From NCBI GenBank assembly GCA_030549495.1, contig JAUIRK010000855.1:196001-260000 (forward strand): DNA of 64,000 bases, written 5' to 3'. Both the position numbers and the translations under genes were made by a program. Positions 55,161 to 64,000 of the stretch are shown in pieces. Below the pieces are notes generated by a model. It made no database searches. It was not told where the DNA came from and was given only the letters and a program-made list of their open reading frames with translations. Source of the DNA: Nectonema munidae (lineage: Eukaryota; Nematomorpha; Nectonematoida; Nectonematidae). The stretch's first letter is position 1, and the number at the start of each line of letters is the position of its first letter.

Positions 55161-55654
55161 AGTGCAGAGTAATGATATCAGATATTAGTGAATGATATTA
55201 AAAAGAGTGATTTTTAAGAGGTGCAGCGCCTTTTTATATGGTTTAAGTACGGTGGTACATCAAACCAACTTACAAACTATAAACTCACAATAACAGCCTA
55301 GTTTTTAAACAGATAAATCGTAAATAAAAAGTGATCATGTCATAATATAAATCATTTATTCCTGTAGAAAATCAGACCATCAGTGAAAAGTAGTGATTAT
55401 GATCGCAAGAAAGAGAATGAATCATTACGCAAAAAGTAGGACATAGCAATTAATATTGGAAAGGGTCCTGAAGACATCTTCATGAAGATTGATAATGAGT
55501 TTTTTGAAAGGTAAAATGTTATTGATGTATATATTTAAAAGTGGCTATTGATTTTTTACTGTATAAATGATATTTATAAAAAAAATTTTTATATATGTTG
55601 TGAATATAATTTTTCAGTTTTTTTTCTCTTTGTACTTTTTCTTTGTAATTAATA

Positions 55655-55841
55655 CGAGCCTCATGGTTGTTAGGGTGTACCTCTCAGCTTAACAGTTGAA
55701 GGTCAGGGGTTCGATCCCCAAGGCTCCCAACTCTAAAAACAAATTCACAAAAACTGTGATTAACCATCTTAAGCATAATGCGAGCATATAGCTTTACTGC
55801 TGAAAGTGCTTTGATATCTCAAACCAACCAACCAACCAACC
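55655..55841 (+). mobile_element. tRNA-derived SINE with (CCAA)n tail and perfect 12-bp target duplication
   Basis: A tRNA-like head opens with gagcctcatggttgttaggg (A-box tggttgttaggg) and has a B-box ggttcgatccc near 55708. The ends gagcct and aggctc can pair. The body ends ctttgatatctcaaaccaacc with five CCAA units. The insert is flanked by identical ttgtaattaata at 55643-55654 and 55842-55853. It is about 187 bp and apparently full length. The perfect duplication suggests recent insertion. Confidence 0.88.
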
Positions 55842-56009
55842 TTGTAATTAATATTTTTCCTCTCTCTCCTTTTAGACTGGATTTAATATTTTATCAACAA
55901 TAGCTTGACAGTCATTTAATCTCACTCTTAGATTATAATTTATATTTTTAATTTAATTTAATATTCAAAAATAATTTTTTATCAAATTTATATATTTTTT
56001 ATTTTTTAG

Positions 56010-57210
56010 AAGAGATTGAAAAGGCATTCTTGCGACTATCGAGGTAACACAAATTCAAGTAAATTATTAAATTTTGTTTTTCCATAAAATAATTTTTCTT
56101 TAACTAGATTTATATATTAATCAAAAAAAACTCATTTAAGTATAATTTAAATTTGTTATCTCTGTTTGTTTATTTGTACAGGTATTTTTTCTTGTTTATT
56201 TTACACGTCTCGATATTTTTATTTTAAGCCTTCGTTTTCTATTTTCTGCAGACGACTTTTGGGAGACTGGTGTTCCATTGTGCCTAAATGCCAGTTTCAA
56301 ATTTTTTAACTTCAATTGCTTTATTAATTTTAAAATATAAATATCTTAAATGATTTCTTCCTAGTAAAAGCAGACCATGTTTAATAATTTGATATAGAAT
56401 ACCTTAAAGAATTTTTTTTAAATGCTAAGAAATTACATATATTTTTTTTAAATAAAATGTTTTAAGTATAAAAACTAACGTTGTATTTCAAACAAAATAC
56501 GATATGCTTTAGTTTGAGCCCTACAAATATTTTCTTTTTATGTTTTTTTAGATTTTTAACTACTCGGATTTTTTGTCCAAAATATTTGCCTTATTTATAG
56601 TTTTATGAATAATTTCGAGTATCTATCTTTTTTTCATTTTCTATTCTCCAGACATCTGCGACTTTTGCATGAGGAATGCTTTGACACAACAGGGCAAAAG
56701 CAAGTTGGCAGAATTAGCTGAGCTTTGTCATGAATGGCAAAGAAATGAGCTGTCGCCTGCTTCCATTTGTCTTCCAGTCTCCTCCTCGCCTTCATATATC
56801 GACGAAGACGAAACTTTGTACTCGCCACTTGACGTAGACAAAAACATTTGCTCCGAAGACTCCGAAAATCATTCCTTTATGGAACCTTCTGGCAAGGAAA
56901 ACCACCCTACATTTCATTCAATTGTATGTTTCACTTTTCTTATCTCTTTAAGACCTACGTTTTTTTAAACTAATTCTCTGTTTATCCCTTTTACTGATTT
57001 TAATTTTCGACAATGTGAACATATATTTGAAATGTTAAAAAATGTCACTTAATTCAAAAGAAATACAGTAAAACCACTACTAGGAAAAATCTCTTATTGG
57101 TTATTACTTTTTTTTTTTATATTTTCAGTTAATTTTTGTTAACCAATGTAACTTCTTTCTAGAGAACCATCTATATCGGCAATTTTCAAACTTTTCAATC
57201 GATTAACCAG
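56010..57210 (+). CDS. Unrecognised host gene, upstream exons
   Basis: Three exons join in phase: 56010-56043 (acceptor ttttttag, donor gtaaca), 56652-56923 (acceptor tattctccag, donor gtatgt) and 57163-57210 (acceptor ctttctag, donor gtttga). The joined reading runs KRLKRHSCDYRDICDFCMRN, then KLAELAELCHEWQRNELSPA, SICLPVSSSPSYIDEDETLY, a Ser/Asp/Glu-rich stretch with SGKENHP, and RTIYIGNFQTFQSINQ. The second exon is far less AT-rich than its flanks. A closely spaced group of Cys residues (C-D-Y-R-D-I-C-D-F-C) might bind metal, which is speculative. The gene is probably continued by the exon at 61981. No family assigned; further exons are missing on both sides. Confidence 0.55.
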
Positions 57211-57767
57211 GTTTGATTTTTGCTCGATTCACTTACCTCCTTTAGCTCCTTCTAAATATTTTATAAAGTAAAATCTATTTTACTTCATTTTTAGCTCAAA
57301 ACTTATTTTTGTGCTCCAGGCAATAACTTAAAGATTCTCCGTGTTTGAACACACGTACATTTTCATAATATGAAATTCCCTAAATTTTAATCGAAACAAT
57401 TTTTTAGGTAAAATGCCTAATACAGCGAGTTGAGATATTTTAGCTGTCATATTAGGTCAATAATGCAATAAATATAAGCCCCTACTCTACCTAAGGAACG
57501 CCTTTATGAGTCTCTAGAGCAGGAGTCGTATTGTCAAAAAGGCCCATTTGCTTTCACCTTCGAAAATGAAATAAATGTAGTACGGAGCCGCAAAGAAACT
57601 TTTAAGCTTTTTTTTGTACATTTTAAGTAGTAGAACAAAGTGAAGTGTACATGCATGTGTCTTCTTTCAAATATACAATGAAACATGCAAGTTTTTTGGA
57701 TTTTTATATTGGTTAATAGACACTTTATTACAAATAAAATATTCAGCTCAATTTTATAGGTTGAAAT
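57211..57767. other. Intron upstream of the hAT insertion
   Basis: AT-rich, nothing recognised apart from the target octamer gttgaaat at 57760-57767. Confidence 0.5.
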
Positions 57768-58009
57768 CAGGGGCGCACACCCTCAAAATTATTGGGGGCG
57801 AAATTTTTTTGTTGCAATTTTCAAAATTAGTGGTCTGGAAATACCACGGGATACCAAATATTCAAGCAATCCTTTAAAATAGAGTGTATTCAGCACATAC
57901 CTAAAGTCCTAAATTTATAAGACTACTTTATATTTTTTTTACAAAATTGGTGAATTTAAATACTATACTTCAAGCGAAAATATTTTAATTAAATTTACAT
58001 ATCGAATAT

Positions 58010-58535
58010 GGTGCGCAGAAAAAAGGCCCCCAATTAAAAAGTAGGAACTCCCAGTAAAAATGCCCCAACACAAAAAATTTCAAAAAATTATTAATTAAAA
58101 TTAAATTTTTTTTAAAAAGACATGTCAAATAAAGTTTTTTTGTAAAAAAACAAAAACTTAACTTTTCATCTAAAACATTTAAAATTTAATTAAAGTAAAC
58201 TAAAAAACTTAGCATACGACAATTTTTTAAATACAAATTTTTTTTTATAAAATAGCAAATATTTTTGGACTTTGTCTGTATCAGAACACTTTCTAAATTT
58301 AATTTGTGTTTTAACTGATTTTAAGAACATATTCCCACAAATCTGCACCTTTGCTATTGTTTTCAAGAACTATAAAGAAAAAAACCCTATAGATTAAGAA
58401 ATTTAGCCTTTCAAAACGGTACCAAATAAAAATATTTATATAATTAAAAAAAATCCTGAAAATCAAAAATTATGGGGCATTTTTTCCTACTTTCTAATTG
58501 GGGGCATTTTTTCTGGGGCATTTTTACCTACAACC
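58010..58535. mobile_element. Mutator-like MITE with 9-bp target duplication
   Basis: Ends carry the inverted motif aaggcccccaattaaaaagtagg / cctactttctaattgggggca and further aaaaatgcccc units. It is flanked by identical 9-mers atcgaatat at 58001-58009 and 58536-58544. hAT copy 1 (near 49290-49320) provides a related site without the insert. A 9-bp duplication plus long inverted ends fits a Mutator-type (MULE) non-autonomous element. 526 bp. Confidence 0.72.
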
Positions 58536-58984
58536 ATCGAATATACACTAGTTTAAAAAAATCCAAAATTGCTAGAGGGTGGAATAGGCTTTTCATTTGA
58601 AAAATGAAGTAGTCTACTAGGCACATTACAGGAATTAATGAAAGGATATTTGATTAATAGAGAAAACAAATAACTGAAGGTTGGATAGTTTTATATGAGT
58701 GATTGTAGTCTATAGGCAAAGAGTCTACGACACCCTGCGATGTTTATATGAAAAAATGTGATTGATTCAGGGGCAGGGGTATAAAATGAAGTTCTAATTG
58801 TGCAAACAAAACAGAAAATTAAGATGGCATTATTTCATTTTACTAAGCATCATTCAAAAATAGTTTAAAAGCTAAATTAATACAAGCTACAAAAAGTAAA
58901 ATAACTTAACATTTTGCAATGATTTGCCTTTTATAATAACTTTTAAGGAAAAAAACTAATTTGACGTATCCCCTACAGCATACT

Positions 58985-59110
58985 CTATGGGTGGCATGGC
59001 AGGTTGGTTGAGATGATGGACTTAGCACGAAAGCCTCTGGATTCGATTTCTCATCGATACGAATTTGTTCAGCTTGACATAAGCGGTACATCAGTGACTT
59101 GTCAATGAAA
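58985..59110 (+). mobile_element. Possible tRNA-like SINE fragment
   Basis: ggcatggcaggttggttgag resembles an A-box and tggattcgatttctcatcg a B-box about 45 nt later. Decayed and without clear ends. Confidence 0.35.
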
Positions 59111-59275
59111 ATAGACCCGCTGCACCTTACCTTTTACTCAAAATTAAAAAATTTGTTACATAATTAACATAGAGAAAAGAAACAAAATAAACTAATAAAG
59201 CAATTTTTACTATTTTAATAAAATAGAACCGTCTGTTCTCAGAATAATTTCAAAATAATAGGAGGCATAAAGAAA

Positions 59276-59580
59276 GGTCGACAGACATTTCGCCCCATAG
59301 ACAATTTGCCCCCTGGATCTCATAGGCTATTTGTTTCATCCATCTTTGCTTATTATATGTGTAAAATTATTTAAAAAAATTTATATTCTTGTTTATTTTA
59401 TCTCTATTAAATTATTTCAAATTAATCATTTTATCTCTTAATTTTTTAGAATTTTTAGAATTGTCCATGAGACAAAATGTCTTATGAAAAAACGGGGCGA
59501 ATTGTCCATGAAACAAAATGTCTTATGAAAATAATGGGGCGAACTGTCTTATGAAAATAACGGGGGGAAATGTCCGAGGA
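59276..59580. mobile_element. Foldback element F, copy 2 (short)
   Basis: Starts ggtcgacagacatttcgccc and ends gggggaaatgtccgagg, with the repeated gggcgaattgtccatgaaac units near the right end. About 305 bp. The left 180 bp match F1 at 49434-49615 almost exactly (ggctatttgtttcatccatc and attaaattatttcaaattaa shared). It lacks the LINE, so it represents the basic element. Confidence 0.82.
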
Positions 59581-60749
59581 CCAAACTAACATAAATCAAA
59601 GTATACGAGAAAAGAAAATCATTGCATTTTTTGAATATTTCTGTCTACAAATAAAACTCTGACAGCGTCATAAATAGATCAAGTACATTTTTAACAACTG
59701 AAACATTTTGTTTCGATATTTCTATTATCAACAAATTTTCTTAAAAAAATGATTTAATTAATTATGTACAGTGTTATCGAACATTATAAAAAATATCGCT
59801 GCTCAATTAAGCAAATAAAGTATTCTTGTTTTTAAACTGAATAGATAATCAAAATATTAATTCCCAAATAACTCTTGACTTGAAAAAATTAAAGTTTTCA
59901 AATGTTACAAAATGTAACAAACATACTGATAAAGATTAAGTGACTTTTTTTTAAAGAAAATTCTTAGCGCGAGTCTAACAATATTCATTGATATAAAATT
60001 GTAACGATTGAAAACTATTTTAATTTAACTCTAAATGCAAATTAAACAGAACCAGTGGTGTAGCCAAAAATAAGTTGATAGAAGAGGCACAATTTAAAAA
60101 CAAAAAACTTGCGCAACATTATTTATACTTTCTTGATCCTTTCATTGGAGAAATTTTCAAAAACTGATATCGCATAAGATGCATGGGGCACCATGCGGTA
60201 CATAGGAGTGTGGGCACGGCCCCTCATGCCCCAGCCTAGCTACGTCACTGGAGAGAAGAGAACTGAATGAGATAGGAAGGCTTAACAAGAGAAGAGGGCT
60301 TGAATGAAAGAAGAGAGCTTGAGTGAATGATTGAGTTTTAGCAGAGAAAGCGGAAGAGAAAAACAGAGGAGACAGAAAGAGAAATAGAATCACTGTGACA
60401 GAAGATGAGAAAATCTAGTGGATCATCAACATGTGTTTGCCCAAAAATACTATAAAGAGGAGACACTGTGATAAACATTGCTTACTTATTGTGTGCATAT
60501 TGAAGCAATGGATTATTATTATATAGCTCTCACGCATCGTCTGTAAAATATGTTCGATAGGAATTTCAGAGCAGCTTGGCATTTGATGTTTGATTGATTC
60601 GAAAGTCTCCATTCTTTTATCTTTTCGAATGATCATGATCATCATACATGTTTTATAAACAAGCAGCAACTCTTACTTATAGAAAAGTATTGAGGGGCGA
60701 AGGTCATTTTCGCCCCCTCGCCCCCCTGATATGCGCCCCTGGTTGAAAT

Positions 60750-61009
60750 AGTAAACATTCGTTTGTTATATTACTGTGTTTTATCTCATTAATTTTACAC
60801 TCATTTTTATGTTGTTTTTAAAATTCATTTTAGAAATTTTTCTTTTGGCCCTTACATAAAAAAATTCTTTTTGAAGCGAAAACGCCTTCTACGTTTTTAC
60901 CCGTAAATCTCTCTATTTTTAATTAAAAATTCCTTTATCATTCGTTAATATTTAATAAAAGGAGATAAAAAGAAAATAAGGTTATAGAATATCCGTTTAT
61001 TCATTTTAA
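60750..61009. other. Intron, nothing recognised
   Basis: Short AT-rich spacer between the hAT duplication and the TTAA that flanks the next MITE. Confidence 0.5.
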
Positions 61010-61124
61010 CCCGTTAACGACCAGAATAATCAGACGATATCTAATGTAAAGCAGATTTGTATTAAAGAGCTTTGATAAACGCAGACGATTTTATTTTAGT
61101 AAAGTCGACATGGGCGTTAACGGG
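61010..61124 (+). mobile_element. piggyBac-type MITE, copy 2 (intact ends)
   Basis: Flanked by TTAA at 61006-61009 and 61125-61128. Ends CCCGTTAACG and CGTTAACGGG are perfect 10-bp inverted repeats. 115 bp. Same family as 13133-13244 in opposite orientation. Confidence 0.9.
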
Positions 61125-61128
61125 TTAA

Positions 61129-61980
61129 TGTGTTTTTGCAACGCTGAAAAGAGTCAAAAGCACTCCATAGTCGCGTATTTGCGACCTCTGCCCTACGTTC
61201 TTCATTTTAAAGAATTTAAGTATGGAAAAGCCCTAATATTTGTTTTTAAAGCAGTTTGAAAATAATTCGACGCTTATTTTCATGTGCTCTGGCAAACTCG
61301 CTACACTTTCAATGTAGTGATTTAAAATTTTTATGCGCCATATATAAAGTTTTACCTTCTAAATGTCAGTTGTAGTAATAATAATTGTTTTTGCCATGTC
61401 TTAAAACAACTGTTTTTATTGACAGGTTATTTTGTTTTTTTAAATTTTCTAGCTATGCGGATATTAAGGAGACAAAGACATTTTCATTTTTATTACACTG
61501 CTCATCGTCCTATCAATAATAAAGCAGGACAAAAACTTAATCTCGTTAAAATTTTTTATTTTTCTAGCTACTTTTTGGACTTTTTTTTATCCTTTCTGTG
61601 CATTTTGATTTTTCTACGCTCAATATTTCTTTATCATTTGCGTTCTCATAAAATCGCAATTTTATTTAATGTATTCCTGGTTCGTTTTAGTAAAAGTGTC
61701 GCGTTAAGCTATTGGCTTTGCGCTACCACTGAATATGTAAATAAGATTTTTATGTTATATCAAATACGGGGTATAATACACATAATACGTAGTTCAATAG
61801 CGTTATGAGTTATGAGCTTACTCACAAAACTTAGAGATGTAATAGCACTTATTTTTGATATTTCATCTTATAATTTGGATGAAGAATTAAACTAATTTCA
61901 TAAAAGTGAAAAAAGTAGAGCGGGGTTAAAATATGCATTTCTCTTTTTGTAAAGCGTCCAAAGTTCGAGTTGAGCAGCAG
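61129..61980. other. Intron, nothing certain
   Basis: The frame at 61419-61808 is Phe/Leu/Ile-rich, as AT-rich non-coding DNA tends to be. No family match. Confidence 0.45.
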
Positions 61981-62173
61981 ACCACTTACAGAAGAAGACG
62001 TCGGTCTGAGATTGGAAAGCGACCTGCGTTTCATCTTCCACGACAGAAGCAACCAAGTGGACGTCTGTCGCATCGACAAAGACGCGTCCGCCATCAAGAA
62101 AGGAACGCCTCCTTACTTCAAACTCCAGGATGCCGACAGCTTGCTTCGCAACGAAATTTCCTCAACACCCAAG
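61981..62173 (+). CDS. Unrecognised host gene, downstream exon
   Basis: Acceptor gagcagcag, donor gtagca, 64 codons open in one frame and much less AT-rich than its surroundings. It reads PLTEEDVGLRLESDLRFIFH, DRSNQVDVCRIDKDASAIKK and GTPPYFKLQDADSLLRNEIS. It needs a preceding exon ending in phase 2, whereas the visible upstream exon at 57163-57210 ends in phase 0, so at least one exon is missing between them or the two belong to different genes. A mixed alpha/beta soluble domain is likely; family unknown. Confidence 0.6.
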
Positions 62174-63133
62174 GTAGCAAACTAGCCAGGCTTCACAAGC
62201 CTTTAAGTTATAAATTTTAAATGACTTATTCAACTTTACATTCGTTTCTTTTGTGTTACTTGTTCTCTTGCCCCTCTGACACATGCACCATCTTTTTTAA
62301 GCAAGGATTTACCTCGGATTTTCAAGGGAGGTGCATAATTATTTGAAGTTGTTATGTCGCAAGCAGGTTTGTTAAAATGTCGGAGTCCGCGTTTTAAGCT
62401 GGAGTCGAAGTTGCAATGTTTTGTAAAGACTCCGACTTTGATTGATTTCCAATATAGTTATGTCACCTTTATTATTTGTGCATATATGCTTTTATTTTGT
62501 CTCTCTGCTTCCATTTCTTCGTTGGATTTTTTTAGTTATAGCTTAATCTATATTTTTATTTACATTCCTCATAAGCAACTTTAAGAAAAAATAATATAAA
62601 CTTGTTTTTATTAGTGAGGAATGATTGAATGACAAAATAAAACAATAAGGTCATCAATGCCAGTGATGTGGATAAGTCATCATCATCATCATCCATTTTG
62701 CCTTCGAGGCCTGGTGATTGTTCCCAAAGAGTGGATATGGATGAGTCTTCTATATAAATAGATGGGATAGGGGGTAAAAGCACATACTTATTAATAAATG
62801 GAGTCGGAGTCGGAGTGCAAGTTATTCTTCCGACTTTAGGGTTAATCGTAGACGTTTCAATATAACTCTTTCAGCTCCCAAGTTTCAATGTTTTATTCTC
62901 TCAGTCTCATTCTTTCAGAGATATGCTCTTTCAACAGTAGAAGAACCAAATTATTAAATATTTTATATTGTAGAGCATTTTTAGACCAAAATTAAAAAAA
63001 GAAGTTGATTGAAAATTAAACTTCGTATTAAGATAAAATTTAGAAATTAGACTTGCACCTTTCTGGATTAAATATGAGCAAATTAAGCAAAAGAATGAAT
63101 GGCATAAAATATATTTTTGTCGACGTAATTTAC
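62174..63133. other. Flank with simple repeats, no gene recognised
   Basis: Contains an (ATC)n run near 62679-62696 and repeated ggagtc(g)gagt motifs at 62379 and 62808. A minus-strand AATGGATGATGATGATGA tail resembles the SINE tail at 30090. No exon identified. Confidence 0.45.
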
Positions 63134-63203
63134 CTTCATCTGTCATAGCACTGGCAATATTGTCATTAAGAGGAGAGTATGCGAAGAAGGCCAAACAAAT
63201 CAT
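63134..63203 (-). CDS. Possible signal-peptide exon of the lachesin-like gene
   Basis: ATG at 63203 opens MICLAFFAYSPLNDNIASA then MTDE and ends at a donor gtaaat in phase 1. That is exactly the phase required by the first Ig1 exon (43047), and it would give ...MTDEG|LFPLLQLTYEFDRK. The N-terminus is hydrophobic enough for a short signal peptide. The 20-kb distance and the short length leave real doubt. It could belong to another gene or be chance. Confidence 0.3.
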
Positions 63204-64000
63204 AAATGGAGATAGGGGTTTAAAGTTGTTAAAATAGAAATACTTTTCCTTCTCTTTACCGGGCACTTTTTATTTTCTATAGATGAATTTTTTGGGCAGA
63301 TATTTTATTCGTATCCAGACCACCTCTCTATGCCGACCAGAACATAAGAGACCCGATATTTTACTATCAAAACCTTTGCTTTTTTGTTTCTCTAAATTGG
63401 GCACCACTACGTTCTGTATATCCAGAGTTATACTCTTGAAATTACAAAAGTATCATGAATAGAGACGCATCAAACATGATGATGCTGCTGATGTTTTTTA
63501 CAAAACAAGGATGCCGATCTTTATGATTATGAGCATATGTTAAGCCTATTTTCTCATGAACTTCAGTGATAGACATCTCAATCAGTTCACTTGCCCGTAT
63601 TGTTGACTCTTATTTTCCCATTGTAATTTAAAGGGTCACGCTATACAAGGTAAGGCTTTATTCGATGAAAGAGTCCTTTTATCGCATTAAGTGATTTATC
63701 ATTATTGACATTTGGTTTTAATTTTCACGCTCTTTTTCTCGATAACTTTATCGACCGTAGTTTCACTCATTCTCTTCCTTTTTTCCCCTGGAAAGTTTGC
63801 TTTTGTATAGCATGTGAAGCAAGCATAAAGAACTTCTCACTTCATGTACGCATAATAGCCAAAGGAAACCTGCAAACGTATTTTGAAAAGAAAGAAGGGT
63901 TATCTCTCGACTCTTCAAAAATAGAACTTAGTAAATAAAGATGTTGGACTTTTAGGGCATCAAATGGATCCTTAGCTAAATTCAAAGATCTTCATCCTAT
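63204..64000. other. Right edge, nothing recognised
   Basis: The 77-codon plus-strand frame at 63705-63938 shows no family resemblance and no splice context. Left unannotated. Confidence 0.5.

Larger units (their letters stand above)
53462..55440 (+). mobile_element. Unclassified element bounded by direct repeats (G3, G4)
   Basis: Direct repeats of about 230-250 bp at 53462-53712 (G3) and 55187-55440 (G4) share gtacggtggcccatcaaacc (one change in G4), cctagtttttaaacagataaat, cataatataaatcatttattcc and agaaaatcagac(t/c)atcagtg. They extend into the first codons of the 170-codon frame, so G4 looks like the start of a second, decayed copy. Between them are that frame and a minus-strand coding-like region. 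The family is unknown to me; an old mobile element of viral or transposon type is possible. It looks broken, at least in its minus-strand part. Confidence 0.55.
57768..60741 (+). mobile_element. Non-autonomous hAT (CAGGGGCGCA ends), copy 2, with target duplication
   Basis: Left terminus CAGGGGCGCACACCC at 57768, right terminus ATGCGCCCCTG ending at 60741, with a perfect 8-bp duplication gttgaaat at 57760-57767 and 60742-60749. 2,974 bp with no transposase frame. Nested inside are a Mutator-like MITE (58010-58535), foldback element F copy 2 (59276-59580) and a possible tRNA-like fragment near 58990. Copy 1 (48989-53238) is the same family in inverse orientation and lacks the MITE. Confidence 0.93.

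Noticed and set aside
53462-55440. LTR retrotransposon with G3/G4 as LTRs
   Set aside because: No polymerase, protease, integrase or primer-binding site is visible between the repeats, and G4 continues into the start of the coding frame, so a second copy is more likely than an LTR pair.
55655-55730. Functional tRNA gene
   Set aside because: Boxes A and B are present, but the sequence continues into a SINE body and tail bounded by a target duplication, and no clean cloverleaf with an anticodon arm was convincing.
60157-60393. 78-codon minus-strand frame with Phe/Ser/Leu-rich start resembling a signal peptide
   Set aside because: It is the complement of a purine-rich simple-sequence tract inside hAT copy 2; no splice site or homology.
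61419-61808. 129-codon hydrophobic plus-strand frame
   Set aside because: Phe/Ile/Leu richness is expected from T-rich DNA; no start context, splice sites or family motif.
62931-63266. 111-codon minus-strand protein
   Set aside because: No ATG at its 5' end and mostly T-rich Phe/Ile text; only the short segment 63134-63203 has exon-like signals and is listed separately at low confidence.

Overview
This is animal nuclear DNA, strongly AT-rich (roughly 70 % A+T by eye), with spliced genes and a heavy load of degenerate transposons. An arthropod is the best guess: one gene is a three-Ig, GPI-type cell-surface protein of the lachesin kind and another is a bestrophin, and the repeats are typical of repeat-rich arthropod genomes. 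A crustacean such as a copepod would fit, but nothing in the window fixes the species.

Layout. (1) About 0.5-16.4 kb, plus strand: most of a bestrophin chloride-channel gene, with its 5' end off the left edge and a pogo/Tigger transposon in the first visible intron. The exon for the second transmembrane (pore-neck) segment is not visible. (2) About 18.2 kb, minus strand: a terminal exon for a small single-pass membrane protein. (3) 18.5-27 kb: hAT, LINE, SINE and piggyBac remains plus a diverged tandem repeat. (4) 28.2-43.0 kb, minus strand: a lachesin-like gene resolved here into six exons with matching phases, ending in a GPI-type tail. Its introns hold piggyBac copies, hAT MITEs, an RT fragment, a foldback, SINEs and an unclassified element with a Cys-motif protein. 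A possible signal-peptide exon lies far upstream at 63.2 kb. (5) 44.6-47.7 kb: a piggyBac element with both ends, carrying two small hATs. (6) 48.5-60.7 kb: layers of nested transposons. Two copies of one hAT family (CAGGGGCGCA ends) carry a foldback element built of 'gggcgaattgtccatg' units; in one copy that foldback holds a LINE with a 712-codon reading frame. Between them lies an unclassified element with a 170-codon frame, and a tRNA-derived SINE with a perfect target duplication. (7) 56.0-62.2 kb, plus strand: exons of an unrecognised host gene, interrupted by the second hAT copy.

The two identified host genes have different jobs: anion transport at the membrane (bestrophin) and neural or junctional cell adhesion (lachesin-like). 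Nothing suggests they work together. The main novelty is in the mobile DNA, where related copies act as empty sites for one another and allow insertions to be defined and ordered.
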